NCBI GenBank assembly: GCA_036346225.1
Contig: JARFIW010001110.1
Location: forward strand, 682,001-746,000
Direction: 5' to 3'
Source of the DNA: Platerodrilus igneus
Lineage: Eukaryota; Arthropoda; Insecta; Coleoptera; Lycidae
Length of the DNA stretch: 64,000 nt
Position numbers and translations under genes: made by a program. The notes beneath the pieces were generated by a model. It was not told the DNA's origin, ran no database searches, and worked only from the letters and a program-made list of their open reading frames with translations. How positions within the stretch are numbered: position 1 is the first letter of the stretch; each line of letters starts with the position of its first letter. Positions 24,800 to 35,278 of the stretch are shown one piece after another.

Positions 24800-25260
24800 T
24801 TATCCTTTTTTGTCACAATAGGTTAATTATTGTCCTAACATTTTTCAAGATGGTTTTTCTAATAAACAATCTTTTAAAATACTAAATCCCATTAAAAGGT
24901 TACAATTTTAGAATTAAACTATAATCCAAAGAGAGAGCTCACTCTTTGAGCACAAAATTCGTTTAACAACTAAATAACAAAAAAAATCTACCCCACACAT
25001 TGGGCGGAAAATCGTGTTAGCTGCTGATACGACGTTACGTTGCTTAGTTATTTTTACTCTACAGGGGAGAAGTGACAGCACAACAATGGTGTACCCCCCA
25101 AGTCTACAGCAGTGCAGAATGGGTTCTTTAAAAAATATGTAATACCTTAATGGTATAAAAGATATAACACTACTACCAAATACCTCAATATTTACCTTAA
25201 AAGGTCCTTGAAATCTCTTGTCATTGTTAAAGTCTTTGGATTCCAACAACCTGAAGAATA
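24800..25260 (-). mobile_element. possible LTR and integrase C-terminal tail of a Gypsy element
   Basis: A 111-codon minus frame (24,914-25,249) begins LESKDFNNDKRFQGPFKV, which resembles the C-terminal tail of a Gypsy integrase, and then runs into non-protein-like sequence. A GGGGGG purine run near 25,093-25,099, followed by TGTTGTGCTGTCAC, could be the polypurine tract and LTR start. If so, an LTR lies here between one element's integrase and the next element's gag at 24,776. No primer-binding site was identified, so this is tentative. Confidence 0.25.
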
Positions 25261-25269
25261 CAAAGTCTA

Positions 25270-27355
25270 ATCGGTAGGTTGATTTTGCAAACAGCTGTTA
25301 GGCGGTTCTTGCTGCCGATGGGTTGATGGAGTTTTGTTTGCATCTTGAAAAATGTTCACTTCCTCCAACTGGTTTAGAATAAAAGCCAACTCCACTTCGA
25401 GTGTACCCGGCCTATATTGTAAAATGTGATTTTAACGGTACAAGGACAAAGATAGGAAAAATACTAATTTCTATCTCTAATTGACCAAATACGCGTTTTA
25501 CTAAAAGAACAAAAGTTTATGTTACTTAAAATCCAGTTTGCTGGAAATTTAACCAACCAAATTTTGCGTGCTAATTCGTTTCTACAATAATGTTATTATC
25601 TTTACGAGAATCAAATATCTATAATAAACTTTAAAATGACCATCCCGTGCAACGGGTTAAATAAGCGTTCACAAGCATTTGTATTTCGCTTTAGTAAAAT
25701 TTACCATCAATCACAAATGTGCAATATTTTTTAATAAAACAAACGGTTTCTAATTTCTATAAGCTAAAGGAACAAAACTTTAATTGACTTACAGTTCTAT
25801 TGCATCCCAATTTTTGTGCTTTCAAAGCTCCATCGACAGCCAGATCAGAAAGCTGTTGCAGGTAAAAACCAACCTCAGTTAAACAAAATCTACTACTTGG
25901 CAATTTCTACGAGATCAATACTATTTTTACATACCCACCTTGCCGCGACCGGACACTTGTTTTCAATAACAGCTCCAGAGCTTTATATTATCACATTCTA
26001 CCACTTTAGACGGGGTTCATTGTCTTCCACACCACGATGAGCGCCCGCCTGTGGATCAAATTCCAGTACCTAATCGTTTGAAATTTGCTTTTTGATAAAT
26101 AATTTCTAATCTCTTCATTACTATCCAGAGATTTTTATAAGTGTTAAACTGCCTATGGTTATTGCACGATGCTGTGGTTTGTACCGGTTGTGTGTCCAAA
26201 TTGTTTTATTTTTCAGACCATTGTACATTCAGTCTATGTAAAACTTTAAGCCGTTCCTTTGATGCAATACGATAGCTTGCGTGATTCAAGTACTTTTCAG
26301 CACCTTTTTATCGGTGTTTTATTAGTATGTTGTTTTGGGATGTCGATTCTGTAGTTGCTTGAACTTGTGTGAATGTGTACAAATGACTTTAATGTTAACG
26401 TTTATTTTCCTGTTCAATTTGTAATTTTTTGAATTCAATACAAAGAGATGTAAATTATCGAAATTTACCAACGTTTGTATTTAATGAACCGGATACCTTC
26501 CCCATTTACATCTTAATCCTAATTTAGGATTACATTGAAGTAGCAAAGTTATTTAATGTAAACTACCAAAGGTTATTAATCTTACAGGGTGCTTTCTTGT
26601 TAAAAGCAACCTTATCAAATTTAAATCAATAACTCATTTCTACGATCTAATGCTTATTTAAGCAATGTACCAGCGTTACAAATCGGTTTTGTCGCATGAT
26701 CATCACTGTTATCAGATTTGGCATTTTTAGATGTTCTTGTGGGGCAACATAATAACTAAAATTTACGGAACGCCCGCTTGCGCATAAAATTACGTAAACA
26801 CATTATAAGCTTCTGTAATCACATGAAAAATGTTCCAGAAGGTGCGTCAACGCTTTGATGATGCCGCCAAATCTACTATTTAATGCAATAGTATTATTAA
26901 CTCAAATTTAATATTATAAACTTAAAACAACCATACTACCATAACTATTGGGTCAACTTTAAAAAATGGGACAATGTTGTAAAGATAATGTTATTCTCTT
27001 TAAAATAATATACATTTTGATCCTATTTGCAATTTCAAATTTTAAATGATCATTTTGCCACCCCTTAAGGGTTAAAGTGGAACTGTATAAATTTCACCAT
27101 TATAAAGTAAATTCATGGGTTCAAGTGATTTCTAAAAGTAAATAAAGGTGACTAATAACATACCCATTCCTTGTCACGACATTTAATTGCTTGCAGTTTT
27201 GTGTTTAACATATGGCGCGATATTTTGCTTTTGTATATTCGTATCTAATATTAGGTGTACAAAAAAGTTATGTGCTTTTCCTTGCAAAATTTAATATGTT
27301 TTTAAAAACAAACAAAAACATATTAATCAACGAAAGTAGATAGTTATTGGTTGAA
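25270..27355. other. no gene recognised
   Basis: AT-rich sequence with short frames only (for example 25,816-26,040 plus). No motif, inverted repeat or RNA gene seen. Confidence 0.4.
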
Positions 27356-27439
27356 TCAAAACCTCTTTCCCCCTGAATCCCTCATTCCCCCCACACATCT
27401 GGACCAAATAGTTTTCTTTGACTAGCCATTTTCATCTTT

Positions 27440-27735
27440 CGAGATAAATATATCTTGTTTGGTATCAATTAACAATAGATTTTTCTTAGCTACCCGAATC
27501 TCTAGGAATTTTTTAGTTTGCATCACCCCCAGGGAGCTACCCTCATTTTAAGATTTCTTTACCGCTAACATTCTGAACCAAACAATTTTCTTCGTCTAAC
27601 CAATGCGTCTTTTAAGCTAAACCTATCTTGTTTGGTATCAATTAACAATAGAATTTTCTCGGCTATCTGAATTTTTAGGAATTTTCAGATAGCATCATCC
27701 CCCAGGGAGCTACCCTGATTTTAAGATTTTTTACC
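27440..27735 (-). repeat. outer-end repeat units of element Z, copy 1
   Basis: Two head-to-tail partial units sharing TTGTTTGGTATCAATTAACA and AGGGAGCTACCCT. Related pieces lie at 27,770-27,870, 29,365-29,480 and 31,280-31,400. See also 59,075-59,935. Confidence 0.7.
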
Positions 27736-28544
27736 TGTTGCGATTTTTGAGCGTTCTTATAAATTTTTTTAACCACGTGATACATCAAATTAGTCGAAAA
27801 TTTTACGCAGAATTCGAATCTGCAAACAGATTTGCAATAGGATCACCCCTTACAAAGTTATACACCTTTAAAGTAAGACATATGCTTTAACCAAACACTT
27901 AGAGGTACTAACCCAAAGAAATTAAGCACGCAAAAATTTAATAATTTATTTTATCCGATTTACAGTTTAATAAACTAATTAGAATTCTTACAACGTATAA
28001 CATTATTTTCTTTGTTTAACCAAATCCAAGCAGGTTAAAGTAACCTGTAACAAAAAATAGAAATTAATGTGTTGTGTAAAAAAGACCTATAACAAAAAGA
28101 GATTAATGTACTGTTTAATAAGAGCGGAAAAGTGTTTTAGGTCAATAAGACATATTGTCGTTAATCTAACAATATGAGAATAATGTAAAAACATTACAAT
28201 GTAATGTGTTTTTAATATGGTTGACCTTAACGTCATCATCGCTCCGAACTACATGTGAAAGCTGTATATAATTTCTTTTTAAAAGTGTATATCTTCTCTA
28301 AACAAATACGTTAATTACAGGAAGAAAGTACGCTAAATGCGAGTTAATTAATAGCAATTTAATACAGCTTACTGACCTACCTTAATTGTTTGTACAAGGA
28401 AACACAATAAAATATATACAAATATAGCAACTATCTTATATATTTAAGCCCCATGCGTAGGTTGCTGTACTATTAGGAATGTACCTTTTATCGTCCTCGC
28501 CCGACAAACTAATTTTATTAATTAATTGGATATAAAGTTGGTGT

Positions 28545-29183
28545 TTACATGGTTTCGTTTACGACCTCGTACATATTTTCCAGATTACTAGAAGACGTTA
28601 TAACCATATTTTTTGTGTTAAAGTATTTCACATCGGTAGTCTTTTCCCCCATTTTGGTGTAAACACCGTAGAGTTCGCAATAGACTTTTATTGCTGTATG
28701 TTGTATTCTTTTTTAATTAATTAATCGAATAAATCACTCTTTCTGCTTCCATACGGTTGTTAAACGCAGTGCTAACAATTTCTACACCATCGTCGCTAGT
28801 AGCGGTAACTGATGCATTTTTATGTTTGTTGCTCCGTAGATAACCAGGGTATGCAGACTTTAACACCTCCATGTCGCACACTTACACATGATTCGTGGTT
28901 GTTTCGTACAGTTTCGTAAAGTCCCTTTAACAGCTGGCGGAGCTAAACGTTTACGGCTTAATGACATACGTTGCTGTTTTTTTTTGTGACGCTGTAAGCT
29001 GTCCAATCTCGTAAAAGCGATACCGGAAGACCCACAGTTTAAGTACTTTGCTGCGGACGGATTTATAAGCTTAACCGTCGACGATGTTACAACACGACAT
29101 TTGTTCTGGTGCAGCTTGAGAGCATTTTTCCAGGTATAGGAAGCACCGAAAAAGTTGCATTTAAAAACGTTTGCAGATACCAT
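28545..29183 (-). pseudogene. element Z zinc-finger/polymerase-N-like gene, copy 1
   Basis: Same gene as 60,608-61,312, in a more decayed state. The ATG at 29,183 follows a conserved upstream frame (GTG-initiated in the open frame). The first finger has lost its second cysteine (reads CNFFGAS). The second unit keeps CGSSGIAF and the LQRHKKKQQ helix. Downstream, shifted frames keep LRSNKHKNASVTAT, then ELYGVYTKMGE and YFNTKNMVITSSSNLENMYE, ending at a stop near 28,545. Frameshifts occur near 28,860 and 28,700. Confidence 0.55.
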
Positions 29184-29219
29184 TTTAGTACAAAGCAAAA
29201 TCCGCACTATAGGACTTTG

Positions 29220-30470
29220 GTTAAACTTGTAAGCGAACTACTTTATAACTAAAAAGTTTACTCCTGCGTACCTGCTTTATGTACCCTATAAAATGCAAAC
29301 CGAAGGTTTCCGAAGACGGCCGAACGATGTTGGGGATTCAGCGGGCAGCAATTTCCGACCTTCCTTAAAAATTTTTTTAGTTATGCAATACATCAAACTA
29401 GCCTAGAATTTTACGCAGAATTCGAATCTGTAAACAGATTTAAAATAGGACTACTCTTTACAAAGTTACACTTTAAAGCTCCCAAATCCCTTTAAAATTT
29501 TTGTTTATTTATGACATATGCTTTAACCAAACATGTCCAAAAGAATTAAAAACGCGAAAGTTTTAAAATGAGTCCTTTATGGCCCATAAGTGTTTAATTT
29601 TCAAAACCATGATTCTTAAAATTTTAAAAACAGTTATCAATTTTCTGGTTTAACATTTTTAATAACTATGCACCTCATAATTATATAGTCAATGCTTGGA
29701 AAATACAAGTAGTTCCGAATTAATTTCTTAACGATTATGGGCTACCTAAATTACATATGAAAGCTGTATATTATTTCTTTTCTTGGACTTTCTATTAATT
29801 ATGTTTGTGCATTAAAATTGATGTATAATTGCCGGGGATTCACACAAGGTACTTTCTAGCAACCATCCTCGACTACCTATTTAGGGAAATACAAATTTTA
29901 AATAAACACTTTAAACCTTTACTAAGGGAATACCAACTTGTTGTCTACAGGATACTTACTAATAAAGCAATTTAATTTTAAATAACTTCTATGTCATATT
30001 TTCGGAGAATGGTAGGCTTGAATATTTTCTTTGGAAACAATCAGAGATTGCCGAAGACACTCGAAGAGTGCACAAACGGGGTCACTAAACCAATTAGCAT
30101 TAATACCAAATATTCCGTACTTTCGTAGGTATGTTCATTTCCTAGAACTAAATCTTCCGCGTAGCGGTCGGTATCACGGAATGATTTCTAGAATCGGTAA
30201 GTACTCGATATTACCCAAATAGAGAATTAAATGCTCGATTTCTGTCAACTTCCGATTCCGTCGTAAAAGGTAGAAAAACTCGGTCAATCATTCATCTAAC
30301 TTAAACTTCGACCCGCTCCCGTTCTGATAATTTCCAAACATTTTTCAAACGACAATGGTTTCAGAATATTTAAACCTCCGAGGGATCTATAAGTCGTGAT
30401 CAATTACACGTTCGAGCTACCCGTAAACTAACAGTGTGCAGTATAATACATGCATACCCCTTCTCTGCGC
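29220..30470. other. element Z interior, mostly non-coding
   Basis: Inverted counterpart of roughly 39,180-39,880. Contains a partial outer-end repeat (29,365-29,480) and, near 30,180-30,285 on the minus strand, a degraded paralogue of the small ORF at 31,667-31,897 (words TESEVDRNRAFNSLFG). Confidence 0.45.
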
Positions 30471-30475
30471 TACTG

Positions 30476-30751
30476 TTATTCTTGTAGTTGCTTGAAAAAG
30501 TCAGTCGCCTTTTTTACTGTTAGGACCGCTGCAAAGCACCATTCTATACTTTCTTTAAAGGTATAGCACATCGCGCACTTTTTTTGCCTGACAACTAAAT
30601 TTTGCTTATGTAGGCTTTTACAGTTTCGAATAGTTAAACATCTAATACGATCAATTAACCACTTTCGATAATTCCACCGAGAACCACCATATATTCTGCT
30701 GCACCATTCTTTTTGAATCCAACGATCCGATGGGCTTCCACACACTAACAC
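30476..30751 (-). pseudogene. element Z unknown small ORF (CxxC), copy 1
   Basis: Open for 91 codons, ending QKKCAMCYTFKESIEWCFA, then VKKATDFFKQLQE. The CAMC pair with a later cysteine could bind metal. Homologous but broken copies lie at about 38,933-39,172 (plus), 62,525-62,780 (minus) and 62,045-62,200 (minus). Conservation of the same frame in several copies suggests it was once coding, perhaps as the C-terminal part of a longer protein. Function unknown. Confidence 0.4.
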
Positions 30752-31666
30752 CTAACGTATCTTTCCTACTATTTGTTAAACAAAAACTACCGGCATCGCC
30801 ATGTCCGTATACGGACGGAAGCAGATGTTGGTGGATGTGTACGAGAATATGTAACCATATACATTAATCAGTCTAAGCTATTTTATTTAGTTGAAGAAAA
30901 CTACTAATTTTCTAAAACCACAATAATAATAGCCTTTATAGGTTTAACATTTCTACCATTTCCCAATGACTGGTGCTACGTACATGGAAACTTTAATTTC
31001 TTATTGGAGAGAATCCTTATTCTCCCACGCACTGCTGCGTAGTTGCACGCCCACCCCTTTTGAAAATATATGCTCGTTATAGGTTGTAAGACCCTCGGCT
31101 TTACTTAACTACACTTTGTGGGACCCTTTAATCTTTTTTAATCGTCTTTTTTGCTTACAATACAATAGGACTTGGCTTTTGTACCAACGAATTCTAACAC
31201 TAGCACCCCATTAAATTCGTCTTTGAATTTCCCTACAACTTTTTTGTTGACAAGCGGTATATTGTATTTATTATCCGCGGGGTAGTCACTCTTTTAAGCT
31301 AAATATATCTTTTTTTGGTATCAATTAATACTAGATTTTTCTAGGGAGCTCAAATCAGCAAATAGATTTTAAATAAAACCACGCTTTACAAAGTCACGCC
31401 TTATAAAGACCCAAACCTCTAATTTTTACCCATCTTTATTTAACTCCATCTCTAAAACCCTTTTTTCGTTACCCAAGACATATGCTTTAACCAACCAGTT
31501 CCCTAGAAATTTAAAACCGATGTGTCCAGCAAACACCACGTGGAGATAACACGTATACTCTGACCACCTGGATGGAAGCAGGAAGGATTTGGAAGGTGGG
31601 CAAAGAAATTAAAAATTATGGAATTTAAAAACTAATATATACAATAGATTTACAAAATCAAAACAA

Positions 31667-31897
31667 CTATCTTAGATTTATTTCAGTATGCCCCTCATGC
31701 GTAGATTGATATGCTTCCAGGACGATGTTACGCTTGTCATCTTCGTTCGATAAACTAATTTTACTAATAATCTGTGTGTACAAATCGTGCTTTTTACTCC
31801 GGATACATACACCGGCAAGTATTCGATACCATCCAAATAAAGAATTAGATGCTTGGTGACTATTAACTTCCGCATCCCTCGTGTACGCCCCAGACAC
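31667..31897 (-). pseudogene. element Z unknown small ORF, copy 1
   Basis: 76 codons: begins MSGAYTRDAEVNSHQASNSL, has a FGWYRILAGVC segment and ends with LYTQIISKISLSNEDDKRN. The same frame is open in the right arm (37,785-38,000), and the last segment is related to sequence just downstream of the zinc-finger gene (for example near 28,500-28,540). A second frame over the same bases (31,678-31,917) is also open and partly conserved, so the true reading is uncertain. Confidence 0.35.
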
Positions 31898-32044
31898 TTC
31901 CCTGGTGGTGATGTCATAGCCTTTTATAAATAAAGAGCAATGTAATACTATTCTAAAATTTTTATTCTGACATTATACATAACAAATTTTAAAAAAAATG
32001 TAATGCCAAGCATGGAGCCATTTAAACTTAATTTTAATACAAAG

Positions 32045-34371
32045 CTATACACAGAAGACAGTCCTTTCTTTATGTTTGTTTGGGGCGGTTTTAATTTTAT
32101 CTAATTTTATTCGCAGCTTAAAATTTAAATCGACACCCAAGTCCTCTATCTCCTTTCCTAGCCAATAATTTGATACATAGAGACCGTCTAGGTTTTCGAA
32201 TTGCCAAATGTGCCGAAGTTTGCCTCTCTATATAAAGTCCTTGATTCCACCGACAACCAGATCCATTCCTTCGTGTAATTCTTGCAGCTTGTGACAATTT
32301 TTTAATCGCGGCTCTCCCACTATATCCTGCATACGTATCTGGTTAGCTTGATCGACTTTTTCTTGTTGAAATTGGAGGAAATCCTTATTCTCCCACTCAC
32401 TGTTGCATAATTGCATGTCCACCACTTTTGGAAATATATGGTTGTTATAGGTTTTAAATGAACTGAAAGGTTCTTTACTAGGCAAATATACAATGTTTAT
32501 CTGAACCCCTTTGCGTGTGGTGTACACCAAGGTTACGAAACCTGCATTCCTTAGTTCGTTTTTGTTATCTGCCATTTTGATAAATACGTTTTTAGAATAA
32601 CCTTTTAAAAAGTATACGGGTTTAGTATCATCTTTCTCCGCAAGAACGCCTACATAACTAAATGAGTCTTTCTTACTAACCGCAAATGCATATAGCTTGT
32701 AGATCCCGGATGTATTTAAGTCAGTCCATCGACACATAAAATAATCTTTTAATTCTTCCTCATTTTCTCTAATAAGATGTTCTTTGTCTAACACATCTTT
32801 GAATTGTTCGCGTATTGTCGCAGTGTTTTCCATGTAGTCCAACTTTCGCTTTTTTGCATCCATTTCCTCTAATTCCAGTTGTTCTTTTCTTCCACTTACA
32901 GTGTATGGTATGCATAATGAGGCAATTTCCTTTAGCGTAAACGGATAGAGTTTACTGCCAATACTTACGCGAGTTATGTATCCCTCAATTGTAGAATATG
33001 GTGTTGCAGATTGTGTAAAATATGTACTACCTGCTTTAATGTAGCACTTGTGTAAGATTTTTATTTTATCTTGGCTATCTTCCTCCTCTACTATCTCCAA
33101 ATAATTTACAGGTAAATAGTTAAAACTAAAAGCCGAAAGCACATACTTTATCAATTTTTTCCTTTCCTCTGGTTTTTCGGACAACCTAATTTGCAAGCAC
33201 GTCAATTTCTTTGTTTTGCCATTACCCCAATACACGTACTGTAGCAGGTTATTATACACTAAACAGCAGCTATTTTGTAGCTTGGCCGATACCTTATTCC
33301 ACATTTTCCAGTGGTACCGGTACATTGGCGCCTTTAGGAAGTATAACACTATCTTCCAATAAGGTTAAACAGTCTTTTAAGGTTTATACACCGTTCCACG
33401 ACATACTTCAATTGCCATCTAACTTGACTCACTTACTCAACAGTTGTATATTGTCGCTTCCAATCGTGTAATACCATGTTCTTTGGCCAAAGTAGACGCA
33501 AAGTTTCCCTTAAACGTACATCTGGACAACGTAAAAAATCTAGTATATGATTGCCAAGTTGTTTATTAACACCAGGACTTGTTATCTGACACACAAATTT
33601 GTTGTATATCTTAATACTTGCATTGATTGTTAGCCATGTTAAATAATCAATTCCCTCAGTTTTATCGTTGTCAAATATAATATTACACTTTTCTTCGTAT
33701 TCTCCCTTATAGCATTAGTTATGCTTTGTAGTTAAATAATTACACATCTCCATCTTGCTAAATATGCCAGCAAAATCTTGGGTTACATCCATGTCAAAAA
33801 TATAGAAATAATCTTTTTCGAGTTCGTCTAATATATCGGGTAGTTCCTCCAATAACGTTTCCAACTTAACATCTGCTAGTTCCACTTTGTATGGAACACA
33901 TATAGGATTTCGCAATTTTTTATTAATACAATGAAGGTCTTTTTTTCCGATAATTTCTTTTACTGCCTGACCCATCTTGTTAGCGCTTTCCAGAGAAAAC
34001 GGAAGCTTAGCTTTAACACCATGTCTAGCGGAAACAAATCGGTCGAACTTTCTTCGTAGATAGCTGTTAAATGCACCACAAATTTTTTTTTTTGGGATAA
34101 ACATCCTTTTGTTTGCAGATGTTTGTTCGGCGTCAGAAAGGTCGCAAATTTTAACCAACATTATATTGTCACAAAATGGTTCTGTAATTGGTGTGTGTAG
34201 TCCACCAGTCAGCATCTGTGCGCCTTCGACATAACAAATATTACCAATATCTGTCACCAGATTATTGTTGCACATATTTTCTGCCAACAGCCATAATCCA
34301 AATCGCTCATTTGTTGGTTTCACTTTATTGCCAAGAAGTTGAGAAACGTGAATCACTTTGGAGACGCTCAT
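32045..34371 (-). pseudogene. element Z Rep-like protein gene, copy 1
   Basis: From the ATG at 34,371 the first 218 codons are open (MSVSKVIHVSQLLGNK...), with DMDVTQDFAG at residues 193-202. A stop follows, then the same frame goes on through IKIYNKF (near 33,620). After a one-base shift comes GITRLEATIYN (near 33,455-33,475). A 373-codon frame (33,349-32,228) then carries a charged, coiled-coil-like stretch (MDAKKRKLDYMENTATIREQ) and the C-terminal region. A premature TAG at 32,228 precedes the expected end (32,045). Paired D-x-D, Y-N-K and R-x-E motifs recall Rep_trans-type rolling-circle initiators. I saw no clear HUH motif, so this is an inference. About 70 bp present in copy 2 are missing after TPYSTI. 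Confidence 0.5.
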
Positions 34372-34379
34372 GTTTACCG

Positions 34380-34592
34380 TTCTAGCTACTGTCGAATTCT
34401 AAATTCAATACGAAAAAATTGTTCTCTTATGTATCCTACAGAGTGGGGGCGTATATTGCCGAAGATAATCGAATATGTCGGACACCATCATATCGCTTAC
34501 ATTCTCTGGTTTAGGAACAGTTTTGTTATCCGACCTAGGCCGGCAGGGATGCGCATCGACATATGTCCGGATATATGTAGGATGTTAGGTTA
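34380..34592 (-). promoter_or_regulatory. upstream region of Rep-like gene, copy 1
   Basis: Conserved in all three terminal regions. Contains GATGCGCATC, a CCGACCTAGG palindrome core and CATATGTCCGGATATATG, which are short palindromes between the iteron array and the gene start. It likely holds the promoter and/or origin-proximal sites; this is inferred from position only. Confidence 0.4.
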
Positions 34593-34706
34593 GGGTGAAA
34601 TTGCACCATAGGGTGAAATTGCCCCATAAGGTGAAATTACCCCATAGGGTGAAATTGCCCCCATAGGCAATTGCCCCATGGGTGAAATTACCCATAGGGT
34701 TAAATT
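34593..34706 (-). repeat. iteron-like 18-bp tandem array, copy 1
   Basis: About six degenerate head-to-tail units of CACCCTATGGGGCAATTT (read on the minus strand), each with a CCCTATGGGG near-palindrome. Mirror image of 34,925-35,058. Confidence 0.8.
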
Positions 34707-34924
34707 GGCTCGATCTGGGTTGGAGGCGGACTTGTCAGGAGTTAGGTTAGCTGGTGTTGTCTGGTGTTAGGTTAGGGTTGGTTGGACTTGTGTGGACTTG
34801 GGTTAGATAAAGGGAAAATTTTTCTAACCAATTCCACAGCAAGTCCAACTAACTAACCTAAACAGACAACACTGGCTAACCTAACTCCTGACAAGTCCGC
34901 ATCCAACCTAGATCGGAGCCAAGT

Positions 34925-35058
34925 TCACCCTATGGGGTAATTTTACCCTATGGGGCAATTCCACCCTATGGGGGCAATTTCACCCTATGGGGTAATTTCA
35001 CCCTATGGGGCAATTTCACCCTATGGGGCAATTTCACACTATGGGGCAATTTCACCCT
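34925..35058 (+). repeat. iteron-like 18-bp tandem array, copy 2
   Basis: Seven units close to CACCCTATGGGGCAATTT at a steady 18-19 bp spacing, best preserved of the three arrays. Tandem sites of this length beside a Rep-like gene and a terminal hairpin resemble replication-initiator binding sites. Confidence 0.85.
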
Positions 35059-35072
35059 AACCTAACATCCTA

Positions 35073-35120
35073 CATATATCCGGACATATGTCGATGCGCA
35101 TCCCTGCCGACCTAGGTCGG
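35073..35120. promoter_or_regulatory. cluster of three palindromes beside the iterons
   Basis: CATATATCCGGACATATG (35,073-35,090, one mismatch pair), GATGCGCATC (35,093-35,102) and CCGACCTAGGTCGG (35,107-35,120, perfect). The same three lie, in mirror order, at about 34,530-34,580 and again at about 63,822-63,870. Conservation across arms points to function in replication or transcription. Confidence 0.6.
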
Positions 35121-35278
35121 ATAACAAAACTGTTACTAAACCAGAGAATGTAAGCGATATGGTGGTGTCCGACATATTCGACTATCTTCGGCAACATACA
35201 CCCCCACTCTGTAGGATACATAAGAGAACAATTTTTTCGTATTCAATTTAGTATTCGACAGTAGCTAGAACGGTAAAC

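Larger units (their letters stand above)
27358..34818 (-). mobile_element. element Z, copy 1 (left arm of inverted dimer)
   Basis: Read on the minus strand from 34,818 the order is: terminal region with iteron-like repeats, Rep-like gene (34,371-32,045), small ORF near 31,900-31,670, unknown ORF near 30,750-30,476, zinc-finger/polymerase-N-like gene (29,183-28,545), non-coding region, repeat-rich end. The outer end matches copies 2 and 3 up to the ACACATCTGGACCAAAT block near 27,395. The whole arm is the inverted counterpart of 34,819-41,589 with scattered indels. No target duplication was found at 27.35 and 41.59 kb. The family is not one I recognise. Confidence 0.75.

Noticed and set aside
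22593..25260. One complete LTR retrotransposon spanning the PBS at 22.6 kb and the gag-protease at 23-24.8 kb
   Set aside because: The primer-binding site reads plus while gag-protease reads minus, so they belong to different elements.
34590..35065. TTAGGTTAGG words near the element Z tips, like insect telomere repeats
   Set aside because: Only two or three units occur at a time and they are part of a longer conserved terminal sequence; no array is present.
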